Shown here: positions 40,427 to 50,186 of the stretch, in pieces
How positions within the stretch are numbered: the stretch's first letter is position 1
Layout of the letters: each line of letters starts with the position of its first letter
Assembly: GCF_000721235.1 (NCBI RefSeq)
Contig: NZ_JOFH01000027.1
Span: 305,671-369,670 of the forward strand
Direction of reading: 5' to 3'
Length of the DNA stretch: 64,000 nt
DNA from: Streptomyces olivaceus
Lineage (GTDB): Bacteria > Actinomycetota > Actinomycetes > Streptomycetales > Streptomycetaceae
The notes under the pieces: generated by a model
Seen by the model: only the letters and a program-made list of their open reading frames with translations
The model's database searches: none
Told to the model about the DNA's origin: nothing
Position numbers and translations under genes: made by a program

Positions 40427-41740
40427 TTAGTCGAGGGCGTCCGTGATCGACGACAGCGGGAGCGAGAAGAGCATGTTCTCCGACTGCGACCAGACCTCGC
40501 CGGTGCGTTCCGAGTACGACAGGGAGCCCGCCGATCCGCTCCAGCACTGCTGCGACTGGTCGGCCCCGCACTCCGCGGCCCGGGCGCCCTCCGTGTCCTG
40601 GCGCCACAGGGTCCCGCGCCCGTCCTGCCCGCCGGCCGCGCGTCCCAGGTACCACTCCGAGTGGGCCGTGCCGGGCGGGCGGTAGGACAGTACGCCCCCG
40701 ACCTCGGCGGCGCCCGTCTCGTACGCCTCCGCCGCGTTCACCCCTCCCGCGGCGTCCGTGACCGGGAGTCCGGTGCGCTCGGGGTCCGTGCTCGTGCCCA
40801 GGGCGTAGCGCCAGAGCCGGGTGGGGCGGTCGGCGTCCGCGGTCACCCGCTCGCTCGCCACGAGGCTGTCGGGGGCCGTGCCCCGGTCCAGCGAGATCGC
40901 GCCGGGGCGGGCCGCGCCGTCCGTGTCGGGCAGCCGGTACGAGGCGACGGCGGGCAGCACGTACCGGTGGCCGTTGGCCGCCCAGCCCCCGGGCACCCGC
41001 CCGACGGCGTTCGCCGCGGTGGTGGCGCGCTGGATCCGCTCGACGTCGTACACGTACAGCGCGTCGCGGTCCCCGGCGGCGGTGGTGACGAGCAGCTTGT
41101 CCTGGTACCAGACCATGCCGGAGACGGGCGAGGCCAGGCCCCGGTAGTCGTGGCCACCGTCGACCGGGACGGTCAGCAGCGCCGAGGTGTAGCCGAGGCG
41201 GTCGGGGTCGTCGGCGTCGACGAACGAGACCCGGGCGAGGCCGCCTCCGGGCGTGCCGTCGTCGCGGCTCCAGGCGGAGAGGATCACGCGGTGGGTGCCC
41301 CAGAGGCCGTCCTCGTCGGCGTCCCCGGACGTGGTGACCGCGCCGGGACGCCAGCCGTCGGTGTCGGCGTCGTCCCAGCAGTAGGCGCGGGTCGCGGCGG
41401 GCGAGACGGGCAGCGCCTCCCGCTCTCCGGCCGTGCAGTCGCCGGCCTTGCGCAGGGTGCGGTCGGCGGAGTCGAGTACGGCGTCGACGCCGACCGGTTC
41501 GCCCATCGAGGCGGAGAGCCGGTCGAGCCAGGGCTCCGGAACGCGGTGCTCGGTCAGCCGCAGCGCGTCGGTCTCGGCGGCGGAGGTGAGGGGCTTGAGG
41601 GTGCCGGGGTCGTCGGCGACCGTGGCCTGCGAGGTGGTGATCAGGGTGGCGGCGCCGGTCAGGGCGAGGGCGGCCCCGGTCAGGGCCGCGCGCAGGGCCC
41701 GACCTCGCCTGCGTCGACGGTGTCTGCCTCGATGCTTCAT
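40427..41740 (-). CDS. Exported protein of unknown function
   Basis: A 437-residue protein with a long twin-basic signal peptide (MKHRGRHRRRRRGRALR, then ALTGAALALTGAATLITT). It is probably secreted. The mature part has repeated beta-strand segments with Asp-rich turns (DDADTDGW, DADEDGLWG, FVDADDPDR), which suggests a beta-propeller-like or calcium-binding fold. Cysteines occur in two regions (about 103 and 125, and near 390-405). GGAGG is four bases before the ATG. I do not recognise an enzyme motif. Confidence 0.7.
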   Translation of the reverse strand: MKHRGRHRRRRRGRALRAALTGAALALTGAATLITTSQATVADDPGTLKPLTSAAETDALRLTEHRVPEPWLDRLSASMGEPVGVDAVLDSADRTLRKAGDCTAGEREALPVSPAATRAYCWDDADTDGWRPGAVTTSGDADEDGLWGTHRVILSAWSRDDGTPGGGLARVSFVDADDPDRLGYTSALLTVPVDGGHDYRGLASPVSGMVWYQDKLLVTTAAGDRDALYVYDVERIQRATTAANAVGRVPGGWAANGHRYVLPAVASYRLPDTDGAARPGAISLDRGTAPDSLVASERVTADADRPTRLWRYALGTSTDPERTGLPVTDAAGGVNAAEAYETGAAEVGGVLSYRPPGTAHSEWYLGRAAGGQDGRGTLWRQDTEGARAAECGADQSQQCWSGSAGSLSYSERTGEVWSQSENMLFSLPLSSITDALD

Positions 41741-41920
41741 GGAACCTCCACGGACACCGGACCAACTGTGCTCGACGGTGGCCGCGTTGACCGAGGAGCG
41801 GATGGGGCGGTCCTGCGGAGGATGCTACGGCACCCGGTCGGCTCTGTGGCCGCGGACGATGCAAATATGCGAAATCGGCGGGTCTTTACAGCCATTCGGG
41901 GGGCGCTCGTCCCAGCGGTT

Positions 41921-42019
41921 GGACACTCCGCCCCGGCCGGCGGTCGGACACTCCCCCCGGCCAGTGGTCGGACACCTCGCCCCGGCCGGCGGTCGGACAC
42001 CTCGTCCCGGGCGACACGC
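41921..42019. repeat. 25-bp intergenic tandem repeat
   Basis: Copies of ggacacctcgccccggccgg with a cggtc tail begin at 41921, 41946, 41970 and 41995; the last is incomplete. The array occupies the 3' flank of the GAF-regulator gene and the 5' flank of the secreted-protein gene. I see nothing else in 41741-42067 except a possible promoter for the secreted protein. Confidence 0.7.
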
Positions 42020-42067
42020 CGTCCGCACGGCGCGTCGCCCGGGACGAACCGGCCGAACGCGCAGGCG

Positions 42068-43357
42068 TCAAGGCACCGGCGTCGACGCCCGTTTCTCCAC
42101 CACTGCCGGGGCGGTCGAGTGGGGCAGCAGGTCGCGGGGGTCGGGCGGCAGCAGGACCTCGACCTCGGCGTCCTCGCAGAAACGATACGGCCGGTGTTCG
42201 AGATAGGCCCCCAGATACCTGCGCACCCGGGACATCTCGGCCCGGACCGTCACCGTGCGTGCCGGGTCGCCGAACATGTCCTCGGCCAGCGCGGCCGCGC
42301 TGCGCCCGCTGCGGCGCACCGCCAGCAGGTAGAGCAACTCGGCGTGCCGGGGACTCAGTTCCCGCGTCCACTCCTCCGCACCGCCCAGCACCCGCACCGA
42401 CCAGCGGCGCGGCTGCCCGAGGTCCAGGACGATCCGGGTGGTGCCCTGCGGCACCGGGCCCTCGGCGGCCCGCACCAACCAGCCCTCGCCGAGCGGCTCC
42501 ACGGTGCACGCCCCGAACACCGGCAGCCACCGCGCCCCCGGCTCCGGCGACTTGGGCAGCGCCACCCGCTCCAGGTAGGGCATCCCGGTCACCGCCGCCG
42601 TCCAGCCGTCCCGGTCGGCCACCAGCGCCCGCCCCGCCAGCCGGGCCAGCACCGGCGCGGCCACCGCCCGCAACCGCTCCAGCGACTGCGTGTGCAGTTC
42701 CCGCAGCCGGGCCTCGGCCAGCTTGGCCACCGAGTCCACCCAGGCCAGCGTCGCCGGATGCATCGACTCCAGCGGCCCGCTCACGTCGACCACGCCGAGC
42801 AGCCGGCCGGTGCGCGGGTCGGTGATGGGTGCCCCGGCGCAGGTCCATGACGTCTGGGACCGAACGAAGTGCTCGGAGGCGAAGACCTGTACGGGGCGCC
42901 GGGTCACCGCCGGTGTCCCCAGGCCGTTGGTGCCGACCACCTCCTCCTGCCAGTCCGCGCCGAGTTCGAGTCCGAGAGTGTCGGCCCGGCGCAGCACCCG
43001 CGCGCTGCCCTCCCGCCACAGCACCCGGCCGTCCTCGTCGGCGACCACCATGATGTGGTGCGCGATGTCGGCGACGGACAGCAGCGCCTCCCGCAGCAAC
43101 GGCAGGACGTGCCGCAGCGGCGTGGCCTCCCGACGCCGCCGGATCTCGTCCGGGGGCAGCAGCCCGGAGCGGAAGTCGTGGTCCGGGTCGACGCCGCTGC
43201 GCAGCATCCGCGCCCAGGACTGCTCGATCACCGGGCGCGGCGCCACCGGGGCCGGACCGCCCGACAGTCTCGCCGAGCGGACCGCGCTGAGCATCCGGGC
43301 CGCGCGCGCCGTGTCGGCGGCGGCGAACTGCGTCACGTCCATCGGCGAGAGCGCCAC
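42068..43357 (-). CDS. GAF-domain transcriptional regulator
   Basis: A 429-residue regulator. The N-terminal region (RPVIEQSWARMLRSGVDPDH) and a GAF domain (about 95-240, with EEVVGTNGLGTP and GAPITDPRTGRLLGVVDVSG) match the AcoR-like sensor group. The C-terminal region has a winged-helix segment (LSPRHAELLYLLAVRRSG, then RAEMSRVRRYLGAYL) in place of the AAA+ and Fis domains of true sigma-54 activators. GTG at 43357 follows GGGAGG at ten bases. It may control the adjacent AidB-like gene. The ligand is unknown. Confidence 0.8.
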   Translation of the reverse strand: MALSPMDVTQFAAADTARAARMLSAVRSARLSGGPAPVAPRPVIEQSWARMLRSGVDPDHDFRSGLLPPDEIRRRREATPLRHVLPLLREALLSVADIAHHIMVVADEDGRVLWREGSARVLRRADTLGLELGADWQEEVVGTNGLGTPAVTRRPVQVFASEHFVRSQTSWTCAGAPITDPRTGRLLGVVDVSGPLESMHPATLAWVDSVAKLAEARLRELHTQSLERLRAVAAPVLARLAGRALVADRDGWTAAVTGMPYLERVALPKSPEPGARWLPVFGACTVEPLGEGWLVRAAEGPVPQGTTRIVLDLGQPRRWSVRVLGGAEEWTRELSPRHAELLYLLAVRRSGRSAAALAEDMFGDPARTVTVRAEMSRVRRYLGAYLEHRPYRFCEDAEVEVLLPPDPRDLLPHSTAPAVVEKRASTPVP

Positions 43358-43453
43358 AGGTACTCGTCCTCCCGGAAGCCGGTGAATGTTCGTCTCATAG
43401 TGACCGGTTGCCCAAGCCGGGCGGACACAGTCCGCACACGACCGACCGCACGT

Positions 43454-43471
43454 TGCAACCCTCTGCAACCC
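43454..43471. promoter_or_regulatory. Paired TGCAACCC direct repeats
   Basis: TGCAACCC occurs at 43454-43461 and 43464-43471, exactly one helical turn apart, about 100 bp upstream of the GAF-regulator start. A cooperative autoregulatory site is possible. Inference only. Confidence 0.3.
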
Positions 43472-43602
43472 TGGTGGACGCCGCAACGGTCGTCCAAACT
43501 CGAACGACGCCGTCCCGAGCGGCGTACGCGGCCTGAACGGGCCCGTGTGGCGGGGGTGGTGCCGTGTCGGCGCAGCACCACCCCCGCACCGCGCGGCGGT
43601 GT

Positions 43603-45246
43603 TCAGGCCATCGGCCGGGCCCGCTCGACCACCGACGCCAGATCCAGTGTCGGCGGCAGGGTTCCGAAGACCGCGCCCCCGTCGCCGCCCAGCCGGGAGG
43701 CGCAGAACGCGTCCGCGACCTCCGGCGGCGCGTGCCGCACGAGCAACGCGCCCTGCAGCACCAGCGCCAGCCGCTCCGCCAGCAGCCGCGCCCGCCCCTC
43801 GGCGGCCTCCAGGTCGGCCAGTTCCGTCAGTACGGTGCGGATCGCCGCGTCCAGCCGGTGGTCGGCGCCGCGTGCCGCACCCACCTCCGTCAGGTAGGCG
43901 TCCAGCGCCGCCGGCTCCCGGCCCAGCGCCCGCAGCACGTCCAGCGCCTGCACGTTCCCGGCGCCCTCCCAGACCGAGTTCAGCGGCGACTCGCGCACCA
44001 GCCGGGGCAGGCCGGACTCCTCGACGTACCCGTTGCCGCCCAGGCACTCGGCCGCCTCGACCACCACCGGGGCGCACCGCTTGGTCACCCAGTACTTGGC
44101 CGCCGGCACCGCCAGGCGCAGCAGCGCCCGCTCCCGCTCGTCACCGCCCTCGGCGGCGTCGCAGGCCGCCGCCAGCCGCAGCCCGAGCACCGTCGCGGCC
44201 TCCGACTCGACCGCGAGGTCGGCGAGGACGTTGCGCATCAGCGGCTTGTCGGCCAGCCTCCCGCCGAACGCCTCCCGGTGCGCGCAGTGGTGCACCGCCT
44301 GCGCCACCGCCTGCCGCATCAGACCCGCCGAGCCCAGCACGCAGTCCAGCCGGGTGGCGGCCACCATCCCGATGACGGCGGGCACCCCCCGCCCCTCCTC
44401 GCCGACCCGGCGCGCCCAGGTTCCGGCGAACTCCACCTCCGCCGAGGCGTTGGACCGGTTGCCCAGCTTGTCCTTGAGCCGCTGGATCAGGAACACGTTG
44501 CGGGTGCCGTCCGCCAGTACGCGCGGCACCAGGAAGCAGGTCAGCCCGCCCGGCGCCTGCGCCAGCACCAGGAAGCCGTCCGACATCGGCGCCGAGCAGA
44601 ACCACTTGTGCCCCCGCAGCTCGTACGTGCCCTCCTCGGCCAGCGGCCGCGCCGACGTGGTGTTGGCCCGTACGTCGCTGCCGCCCTGCTTCTCCGTCAT
44701 GCCCATCCCGAAGAGCGCGCCGGCCTTCAGCCGGGCCGGGCGCAGCTCCCGGTCGTAGACCCGCGAGGCCAGCCGCGGCTCCCACTCGGCGGCCAGGTCC
44801 GCGTCGGCGCGCAGGGCCGGGACCGCCGCGTGGGTCATCGACAGCGGGCAGCAGTTGCCCGCCTCCACCTGCGTCCACAGGACGAACCCGGCCGCGCGCC
44901 GCACGTGACCGCCCGGCCGGGACCAGGCGTCCGTCAGGCCCGCCGCGACGCCCTTGCCCAGGAGCCGGTGCCAGGCCGGGTGGAAGTCGACCTCGTCGAC
45001 GCGGTGCCCGTACCGGTCGTGGGTGCGCAGCACCGGCGGGTTCGCGTCGGCCTGCGTGCCCCACTCCTGGACCTGGCGGGATCCGCAGGTGTTGCCGAGC
45101 CCCGACAGCTCCGCCAGCGCCTCCTCGTGCAGCCCGGGCGGCAGGTGCCGCTCGACGGCGTCCGCCAGGGCACGGTCGGCGGAGAAGACGTCGTAGCCGG
45201 TCAGCGGCGGCGCCTGATTCGTCACGGTGTGGGTACTGCCTGCCAT
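43603..45246 (-). CDS. AidB-like acyl-CoA dehydrogenase family flavoprotein
   Basis: A 547-residue protein, the length of E. coli AidB (541) rather than of ordinary acyl-CoA dehydrogenases (about 380). It has the AidB-type N-terminal extension, the FAD/substrate loop GMGMTEKQGGSDVRANTT and the C-terminal AAECLGGNGYVEES segment. The extra C-terminal helical domain in AidB binds DNA. The natural substrate of the group is uncertain; a role in protection against alkylation is known for E. coli AidB. It is divergent from the BrkB-like gene. Confidence 0.85.
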   Translation of the reverse strand: MAGSTHTVTNQAPPLTGYDVFSADRALADAVERHLPPGLHEEALAELSGLGNTCGSRQVQEWGTQADANPPVLRTHDRYGHRVDEVDFHPAWHRLLGKGVAAGLTDAWSRPGGHVRRAAGFVLWTQVEAGNCCPLSMTHAAVPALRADADLAAEWEPRLASRVYDRELRPARLKAGALFGMGMTEKQGGSDVRANTTSARPLAEEGTYELRGHKWFCSAPMSDGFLVLAQAPGGLTCFLVPRVLADGTRNVFLIQRLKDKLGNRSNASAEVEFAGTWARRVGEEGRGVPAVIGMVAATRLDCVLGSAGLMRQAVAQAVHHCAHREAFGGRLADKPLMRNVLADLAVESEAATVLGLRLAAACDAAEGGDERERALLRLAVPAAKYWVTKRCAPVVVEAAECLGGNGYVEESGLPRLVRESPLNSVWEGAGNVQALDVLRALGREPAALDAYLTEVGAARGADHRLDAAIRTVLTELADLEAAEGRARLLAERLALVLQGALLVRHAPPEVADAFCASRLGGDGGAVFGTLPPTLDLASVVERARPMA

Positions 45247-45346
45247 GACCGTGAACCTACCGCGCGGGAGCGCCGGCCGCGGACCCGGACCGGCCGGAGG
45301 GCATCCGCGGATGAGCGCCGCCCGCCACGGCGGATACCTTTAGCAC

Positions 45347-46528
45347 GTGCAGCCAGCAAGTGAATCCCCCGAACTGCCGTCCGGCCGGCTCCACCGTGCC
45401 CGGGTTCTGTACCGGAATGTGTCCAAACGCAGGACCGCCTGGCTGTTGCTCAAGGACACGGTCAACTCGTGCATGGAGTACCGCATCCTCGGCCTGGCCG
45501 CCGAGGCCGCGTTCTTCACGCTGCTCTCGGTGCCGCCGCTGCTGCTGAGCCTGCTCGGACTGCTCGGCTACGTCGACTCCTGGATCGGCGCCGACACCAC
45601 CGAGAGCCTGCGCAACAACATCCTGGACGCCTCCCGCACGGTGCTCTCCGAGAGGGGCGTCAAGCAGATCACCGAGCCGATCCTGGACGACGTGACCAAG
45701 GGCGGCCGGCCCGACGTCATCTCCATCGGCTTCCTGTTCGCCGTCTGGTCGGGCTCCCGCGCGGTGAACGTCTTCATCGACACCATCACCGTGATGTACG
45801 GGCTCGACGGCGTCCGGGGGATCGTCAAGACGCGGCTGATGGCCTTCCTGCTCTTCATCGTGGCGCTGCTGCTCGGGGCGGTCGCGCTGCCGCTGATGGT
45901 GGCCGGACCGGACGCCGTGGTCCGCGTGGTGCCCTGGTCGACGACGGTCGTCCAGGTCCTGTACTGGCCGGTCGTGATCGTCCTGTCCGTGGCCTTCCTG
46001 ACCACGCTCTACCACGTCTCCGTGCCCGTGCGCTCACCGTGGATCGAGGACGTCCCCGGCGCGCTGGTCGCCCTCGCCATGTGGGTGGTCGGCAGCGCCC
46101 TGCTCCGCGTCTACCTCACCAACACCGTCGAGGGCCCCACCATCTACGGCTCGCTCGCCGCGCCCGTCGCCGTACTGCTGTGGATCGGCGTGTCGGCGTT
46201 CGCGGTGCTCGTCGGCGCCGCCGTCAACGCGGCCATCGACCGGGTCTGGCCGGCCGCCGCCACCGCCGCCGCCCGCGAGTCCAACGAGCGGCTGCGCCAG
46301 GCCCAGGTCGCCGAGTACGTGGCCCGCTCCGCGGCGAACGGCGACAGCGACCCGGACATGCCGTCCGAGTTCCCGGAGCGCTGGTCCCGCTTCCTGCCCC
46401 CCGAGGACGTCACGGCCCGCCTGCGCACCCACGCGAAGAACGCGCCGCCCGCGAACCACGGCCAGGTGCACACCCACCACGACGACGGCCACGGCAACGG
46501 CCACGACAGACCGGCGGACTCCCCGTAG
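45347..46528 (+). CDS. YihY/BrkB-family membrane protein
   Basis: A 393-residue inner-membrane protein with about six transmembrane helices between residues 45 and 300. The diagnostic early segment is YRILGLAAEAAFFTLLSVPPLLL. The cytoplasmic tail is His/Asp-rich (HGQVHTHHDDGHGNGH). The GTG start lacks a ribosome-binding site, but a TACCTT -10-like hexamer (45335-45340) stands six bases before it, so the message is probably leaderless. The family's transport role is unproven (old name ribonuclease BN is wrong). Confidence 0.85.
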   Translation: MQPASESPELPSGRLHRARVLYRNVSKRRTAWLLLKDTVNSCMEYRILGLAAEAAFFTLLSVPPLLLSLLGLLGYVDSWIGADTTESLRNNILDASRTVLSERGVKQITEPILDDVTKGGRPDVISIGFLFAVWSGSRAVNVFIDTITVMYGLDGVRGIVKTRLMAFLLFIVALLLGAVALPLMVAGPDAVVRVVPWSTTVVQVLYWPVVIVLSVAFLTTLYHVSVPVRSPWIEDVPGALVALAMWVVGSALLRVYLTNTVEGPTIYGSLAAPVAVLLWIGVSAFAVLVGAAVNAAIDRVWPAAATAAARESNERLRQAQVAEYVARSAANGDSDPDMPSEFPERWSRFLPPEDVTARLRTHAKNAPPANHGQVHTHHDDGHGNGHDRPADSP

Positions 46529-46559
46529 AAACACGACAGACCGGCGGGCTCCCCGTAGA
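46502..46559. repeat. Tandem duplication at the 3' end of the BrkB gene
   Basis: A 28-bp unit starting cacgacagaccggcgg occurs at 46502-46529 and 46532-46559 with one mismatch. The first copy encodes the last codons and the stop; the second lies just outside. It looks like a recent local duplication. Confidence 0.75.
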
Positions 46560-46597
46560 GAGGGGACACCGCGACCGGCCTGTCGGTGGGACGCGCC

Positions 46598-47548
46598 CTA
46601 CCGCGCCGGCCCGGGACCACCCTCGCCGGCGGCCGGCTCGTGGCGGGCCCGGGCCGCCGCGCCCAGCGGCACGGCGTCGGCCCCCAGCGTCGCCCGCAGC
46701 AGTTTGACGGGGTGGCCGCTGATCGGCGGCTCGGCGGCGAGCGGCCCCTGGATCAGCGGTTCGAGCAGCGTCCAGGAACCGCTGACGCCGCCTCCGATCA
46801 CGACCGTGTCGATGTCGACCAGTCCGGCCGTCATCGTGATCGCGCGGGCGACACCGGCGCCCGCCGCCGCGTACACGGCGTGCGCGTCGGCATCCCCCTC
46901 CCGCGCCGCCTCGGCCACCTCGCGGGCGGTCAGCTCCCGCCCGGTGCGCTCGCCGTAACGGGCCCGCAGGGAACGGGCGGAGGCCAGCGTCTCCAGATGG
47001 CCGCGGCCGCCGCAGGTGCACGGCAGATCGCCGAAGCCCGGGATGTGGCCGATCTCGCCGGCCGCGCCGTGCGCACCGGCGCGCAGCTCGCCGCCCGTCC
47101 ACAGCGCCCCGCCGACGCCGGTGCCCAGCGTCATGCCGAGGACGTCCGCCTCGCCCGTCGCCGCACCGCAGGCGATCTCCCCGCGCAGGAACGCGTTGAC
47201 GTCGTTGTCGAGGAAGACGGGGACGCCCAGCGCGGCGCGCAGCGCGGCGGTCACGGGGAAACCGGCCCAGTCGGTGAACGAGTCGCTCGCCACCAGGATG
47301 TGACCGGAGGCGCTGTCGACCACCCCGGCCGCGCCCACCCCCACGGCGGCGAGCCGGCCGGGCGTACGCGCCCGGACCACGGCCAGCGCGTCGAGTACGG
47401 CGGCGATCATCGCCCGGCCGCCGGAGCGCGCCGGGGTGGCCGTGTCCGCGCGGTCGAGCACCTTCAGTTCCGCGTCGCAGAGCACCACCTGGGTGGTGGT
47501 TCCCCCGATGTCGACCCCCGCGTAGACGGGGCTGTCGGGACCGCTCAC
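46598..47548 (-). CDS. ROK-family sugar kinase
   Basis: A 316-residue cytoplasmic kinase of the glucokinase/N-acetylsugar type. The phosphate-binding loop is DIGGTTT (13-19) and the catalytic base is D115 (LDNDVNA). The zinc site is H168, C177 and C179, but the third family cysteine is replaced by His184 (CTCGGRGHLE instead of CxCGxxGCxE); His can also bind zinc. The GTG overlaps the stop of the dual-ATPase gene, so it belongs to the peptide-importer operon. It may phosphorylate a sugar released from an imported glycopeptide. Confidence 0.88.
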   Translation of the reverse strand: MSGPDSPVYAGVDIGGTTTQVVLCDAELKVLDRADTATPARSGGRAMIAAVLDALAVVRARTPGRLAAVGVGAAGVVDSASGHILVASDSFTDWAGFPVTAALRAALGVPVFLDNDVNAFLRGEIACGAATGEADVLGMTLGTGVGGALWTGGELRAGAHGAAGEIGHIPGFGDLPCTCGGRGHLETLASARSLRARYGERTGRELTAREVAEAAREGDADAHAVYAAAGAGVARAITMTAGLVDIDTVVIGGGVSGSWTLLEPLIQGPLAAEPPISGHPVKLLRATLGADAVPLGAAARARHEPAAGEGGPGPAR

Positions 47549-49296
47549 CCCTGCTCCTCCGTCCGCCCGGCGGCGAGGGTCGCCAGCCGCTCGGCCCTGC
47601 GGCCGCGCTGGACGATCGGGTCGGGCACGGGCACCGCCGCCAGCAGGCGCCGGGTGTAGTCGGTCTCCGGGTGCAGCAGGGTGGCCGACGTGAGCCCCTG
47701 CTCCTCGGCCCGCCCCGCCCGCATCACGACCACCCGGCGGGCGAACTGCTGCACGACGGCCAGGTCGTGGGAGACGAAGAGGCAGGCGAAGCCCAGCTCC
47801 TCCTGCAGCTCGCCGATCACTTCGAGCACCGCCTCCTGCACGCTCACGTCCAGGGCGCTGGTGGGTTCGTCCGCCACCAGCAGCCGCGGCCCGAGGACCA
47901 GGGCGCGCGCCAGACTCACGCGCTGGCGCTGGCCGCCGGACAGCTCGCGGGGCGCGCGCCGCGCCACCTCCCGCGGCAGCCTGACCCGGTCGAGCACGTC
48001 GCCGACCAGCGACTCCCGCTCCCGCCCGGACAGGGTGCGGCGGTGGACCCGCAGCGGCTCCGCGACGCACTCGCCGACCGTCATGCGGGGGTCGAGCGAG
48101 GCGACCGGGTCCTGGAGGACGACGCCGACGCCGGCCCGCAGCGCACGCCGGGCCCGCGCACGGGTACGGGCCAGGTCGGCGCCGAACAGGGTGACGGAGC
48201 CCGCCGTCGGCGCGACGAGGCCGAGCGCCACCCGGGACGCGGTGGACTTGCCGGAGCCCGACTCGCCGACCAGGCCGAGGGTCTCGCCGGGGCGGACGGC
48301 GAAGGAGACACCCCGCAGGGCGTGCACCGCCTGCTTCCCGCGGCCGAAGACCACCGACACGTCCGTCAGCTCCACCGCGGGCTCCTCGGCGGACCCGGCC
48401 CCGACGGACCCGGCCCCGACGGACCCGGCCCCGGCGGGCTCCGCCGTGTCACCCCCTCCGGCGGCCTCCGAGACGGAGAGCCGCGGTACGGCGGACAGCA
48501 GCCGCTTGGTGTAGTCGTGCGAGGGGCGCAGCAGTACGTCCTCGACGGACCCGGTCTCCACGACGGCGCCCTGGTACATCACGGCGACCCGGTCGGCGAA
48601 GTCCGCGACGACGCCCATGTTGTGGGTGACCAGCAGGACGCCCGTGCCGGTCTCCGCCGCCAGGCGGCGCAGCAGGTCGAGGATCTCGGCCTGCACGGTC
48701 ACGTCGAGCGCGGTGGTGGGCTCGTCGGCGATCAGCAGGGCCGGTTCGTTGGCGATGGCCATGGCGATGACGACGCGCTGGCGCTGGCCGCCGGAGAGCT
48801 GGAACGGGTAGGCACGGGCCCGCTGCTCCGGCTCGGGGATACCGACCCGGCGCAGCAGTTCGACGGCGCGCGCGGCGGCGTCGGCCGCGGAGACCCGGCG
48901 GTGGTTGCGGATCACCTCGGCGATCTGCCTGCCGACCCGGGTGAGCGGATCGAGCGCGGTGGCCGGCTCCTGGAACACCATGGAGACGGTCTTTCCGCGC
49001 AGCCCGGACAGCTGCTCCTCGTCGGCGCCCACGATGTCGGTGCCGTCGACGACGGCCCTCCCGGTGGCGCGGGCGTTGCCGGCGAGCAGCCCCATCGCCG
49101 CCAGCGCGACGGTGGACTTGCCGGAGCCCGACTCGCCGACCAGGGCGAGGGTCTCGCCGGGCGCCACGTGCAGGGACACGCCGCGCACCGCCCGCACCGT
49201 GCCGGTCTCCGTGGTGAAGACGACGCCCAGGTCGTCGAGGTCGAGGATGTGCCCGCCGTCCGGGGCGGGAGCGGCCGGTGGTCGAACGGCGCTCAT
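47545..49296 (-). CDS. Peptide ABC transporter dual ATPase (DppD-DppF fusion)
   Basis: A 583-residue fusion of two ATPase domains. Each has Walker [10 protein letters not shown] (54-62 and about 342-350), the signature LSGGQRQR and a Walker B ([24 protein letters not shown]). Both have the HPETDYT/PSHDYT-type C-terminal segment of oligopeptide ATPases. The linker near residue 290 contains three copies of GAGSV encoded by a 15-bp repeat (48389-48435). It energises the two permeases encoded upstream. Its ATG overlaps the permease stop (ATGA). Confidence 0.92.
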   Translation of the reverse strand: MSAVRPPAAPAPDGGHILDLDDLGVVFTTETGTVRAVRGVSLHVAPGETLALVGESGSGKSTVALAAMGLLAGNARATGRAVVDGTDIVGADEEQLSGLRGKTVSMVFQEPATALDPLTRVGRQIAEVIRNHRRVSAADAAARAVELLRRVGIPEPEQRARAYPFQLSGGQRQRVVIAMAIANEPALLIADEPTTALDVTVQAEILDLLRRLAAETGTGVLLVTHNMGVVADFADRVAVMYQGAVVETGSVEDVLLRPSHDYTKRLLSAVPRLSVSEAAGGGDTAEPAGAGSVGAGSVGAGSAEEPAVELTDVSVVFGRGKQAVHALRGVSFAVRPGETLGLVGESGSGKSTASRVALGLVAPTAGSVTLFGADLARTRARARRALRAGVGVVLQDPVASLDPRMTVGECVAEPLRVHRRTLSGRERESLVGDVLDRVRLPREVARRAPRELSGGQRQRVSLARALVLGPRLLVADEPTSALDVSVQEAVLEVIGELQEELGFACLFVSHDLAVVQQFARRVVVMRAGRAEEQGLTSATLLHPETDYTRRLLAAVPVPDPIVQRGRRAERLATLAAGRTEEQG

Positions 49297-50186
49297 GCGC
49301 GCCCCCTCACGTCGAATGCGTCCCGGAGTCCGTCCCCGATCGCGTTGAACGCCCACACCACCAGGATGATGGCGAGGCCGGGTGGCACGATCAGCCACCA
49401 GTAGCCCGAGTAGGCGGCGGTCATGCCGGAGGAGAGCATGCCGCCCCAGTCGGTGGACGGGGGCTGGACGCCCAGTCCGAGGTAGGACACGTAGGCCACC
49501 AGCAGGATCGCGTCGGCGATCTGGAAGGTGGCCGCCACGATGACGGTCGACACCGAGTTCGGCAGGATGTGCCGGGTGATGGCGCGCGCGTGGCCGCCGC
49601 CGGTCGCGCGGAGGGTGAGGACGAAGTCGCGGTTCTTCAGCGTCAGGGTCTCCGCCCGCACCAGCCGCGAGGGCACGAGCCAGGAGATGAGCCCGAGGAT
49701 CAGGACCAGCCCGCTGAGGTCGGGGGTGGTGATCGCGGAGACCACCAGCAGGATGAACAGGGCGGGGATGGCGATGCCCGCGTCCACCACGCGCATCATC
49801 ACCGCGTCGATCCAGCCGCCCGCGTAACCGGCCGCCGCGCCCCACAGGGTGCCGATGACCGTGGCGAGGACGCCGGCCGACAGACCGACGATCAGGGAGA
49901 CCTTGCCGCCGTACATCAGCCGGCCCAGCTCGTCGTGGCCGACCGCGTCGGTACCGAGCCAGTGGGCGCCGCTGGGCGACTCGTTGACCTGCTGGAGCAG
50001 GGTGTGGGTCTGGTCGGTGGAGTAGAGCAGCGGGCCCACGAAGCAGAACAGCACGAAGAAGACGACCACGCCGAGCCCGACCACGGCGAGGCGGTTGCGC
50101 AGGAAGCGGCGGACCGCGAGCCGGGTGTTGGAGGCGGCGAGTTCGGGCTGAACGGCCGGAGTGTCCAGGGACGTGAGGGAACTCAT
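49293..50186 (-). CDS. Peptide ABC transporter permease, DppC type
   Basis: A 297-residue membrane protein. The N-terminal OppC_N segment (RLAVRRFLRNRLAVVGLGVV) is followed by five further transmembrane helices. The ATPase-docking loop is RATGGGHARAITRHILPNS. Overlaps the stop of the DppB-type gene by ATGA and the dual-ATPase start likewise. It forms half of the channel for peptides or related solutes. Confidence 0.92.
   Translation of the reverse strand: MSSLTSLDTPAVQPELAASNTRLAVRRFLRNRLAVVGLGVVVFFVLFCFVGPLLYSTDQTHTLLQQVNESPSGAHWLGTDAVGHDELGRLMYGGKVSLIVGLSAGVLATVIGTLWGAAAGYAGGWIDAVMMRVVDAGIAIPALFILLVVSAITTPDLSGLVLILGLISWLVPSRLVRAETLTLKNRDFVLTLRATGGGHARAITRHILPNSVSTVIVAATFQIADAILLVAYVSYLGLGVQPPSTDWGGMLSSGMTAAYSGYWWLIVPPGLAIILVVWAFNAIGDGLRDAFDVRGRA

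Noticed and set aside
39689..42850. A 1053-codon open frame on the plus strand antisense to acetyltransferase, secreted protein and GAF regulator genes
   Set aside because: Its product is low-complexity Arg/Pro/Gly sequence with no domain. Long antisense frames are a by-product of third-position GC bias, and three genes with clear domains occupy the other strand.
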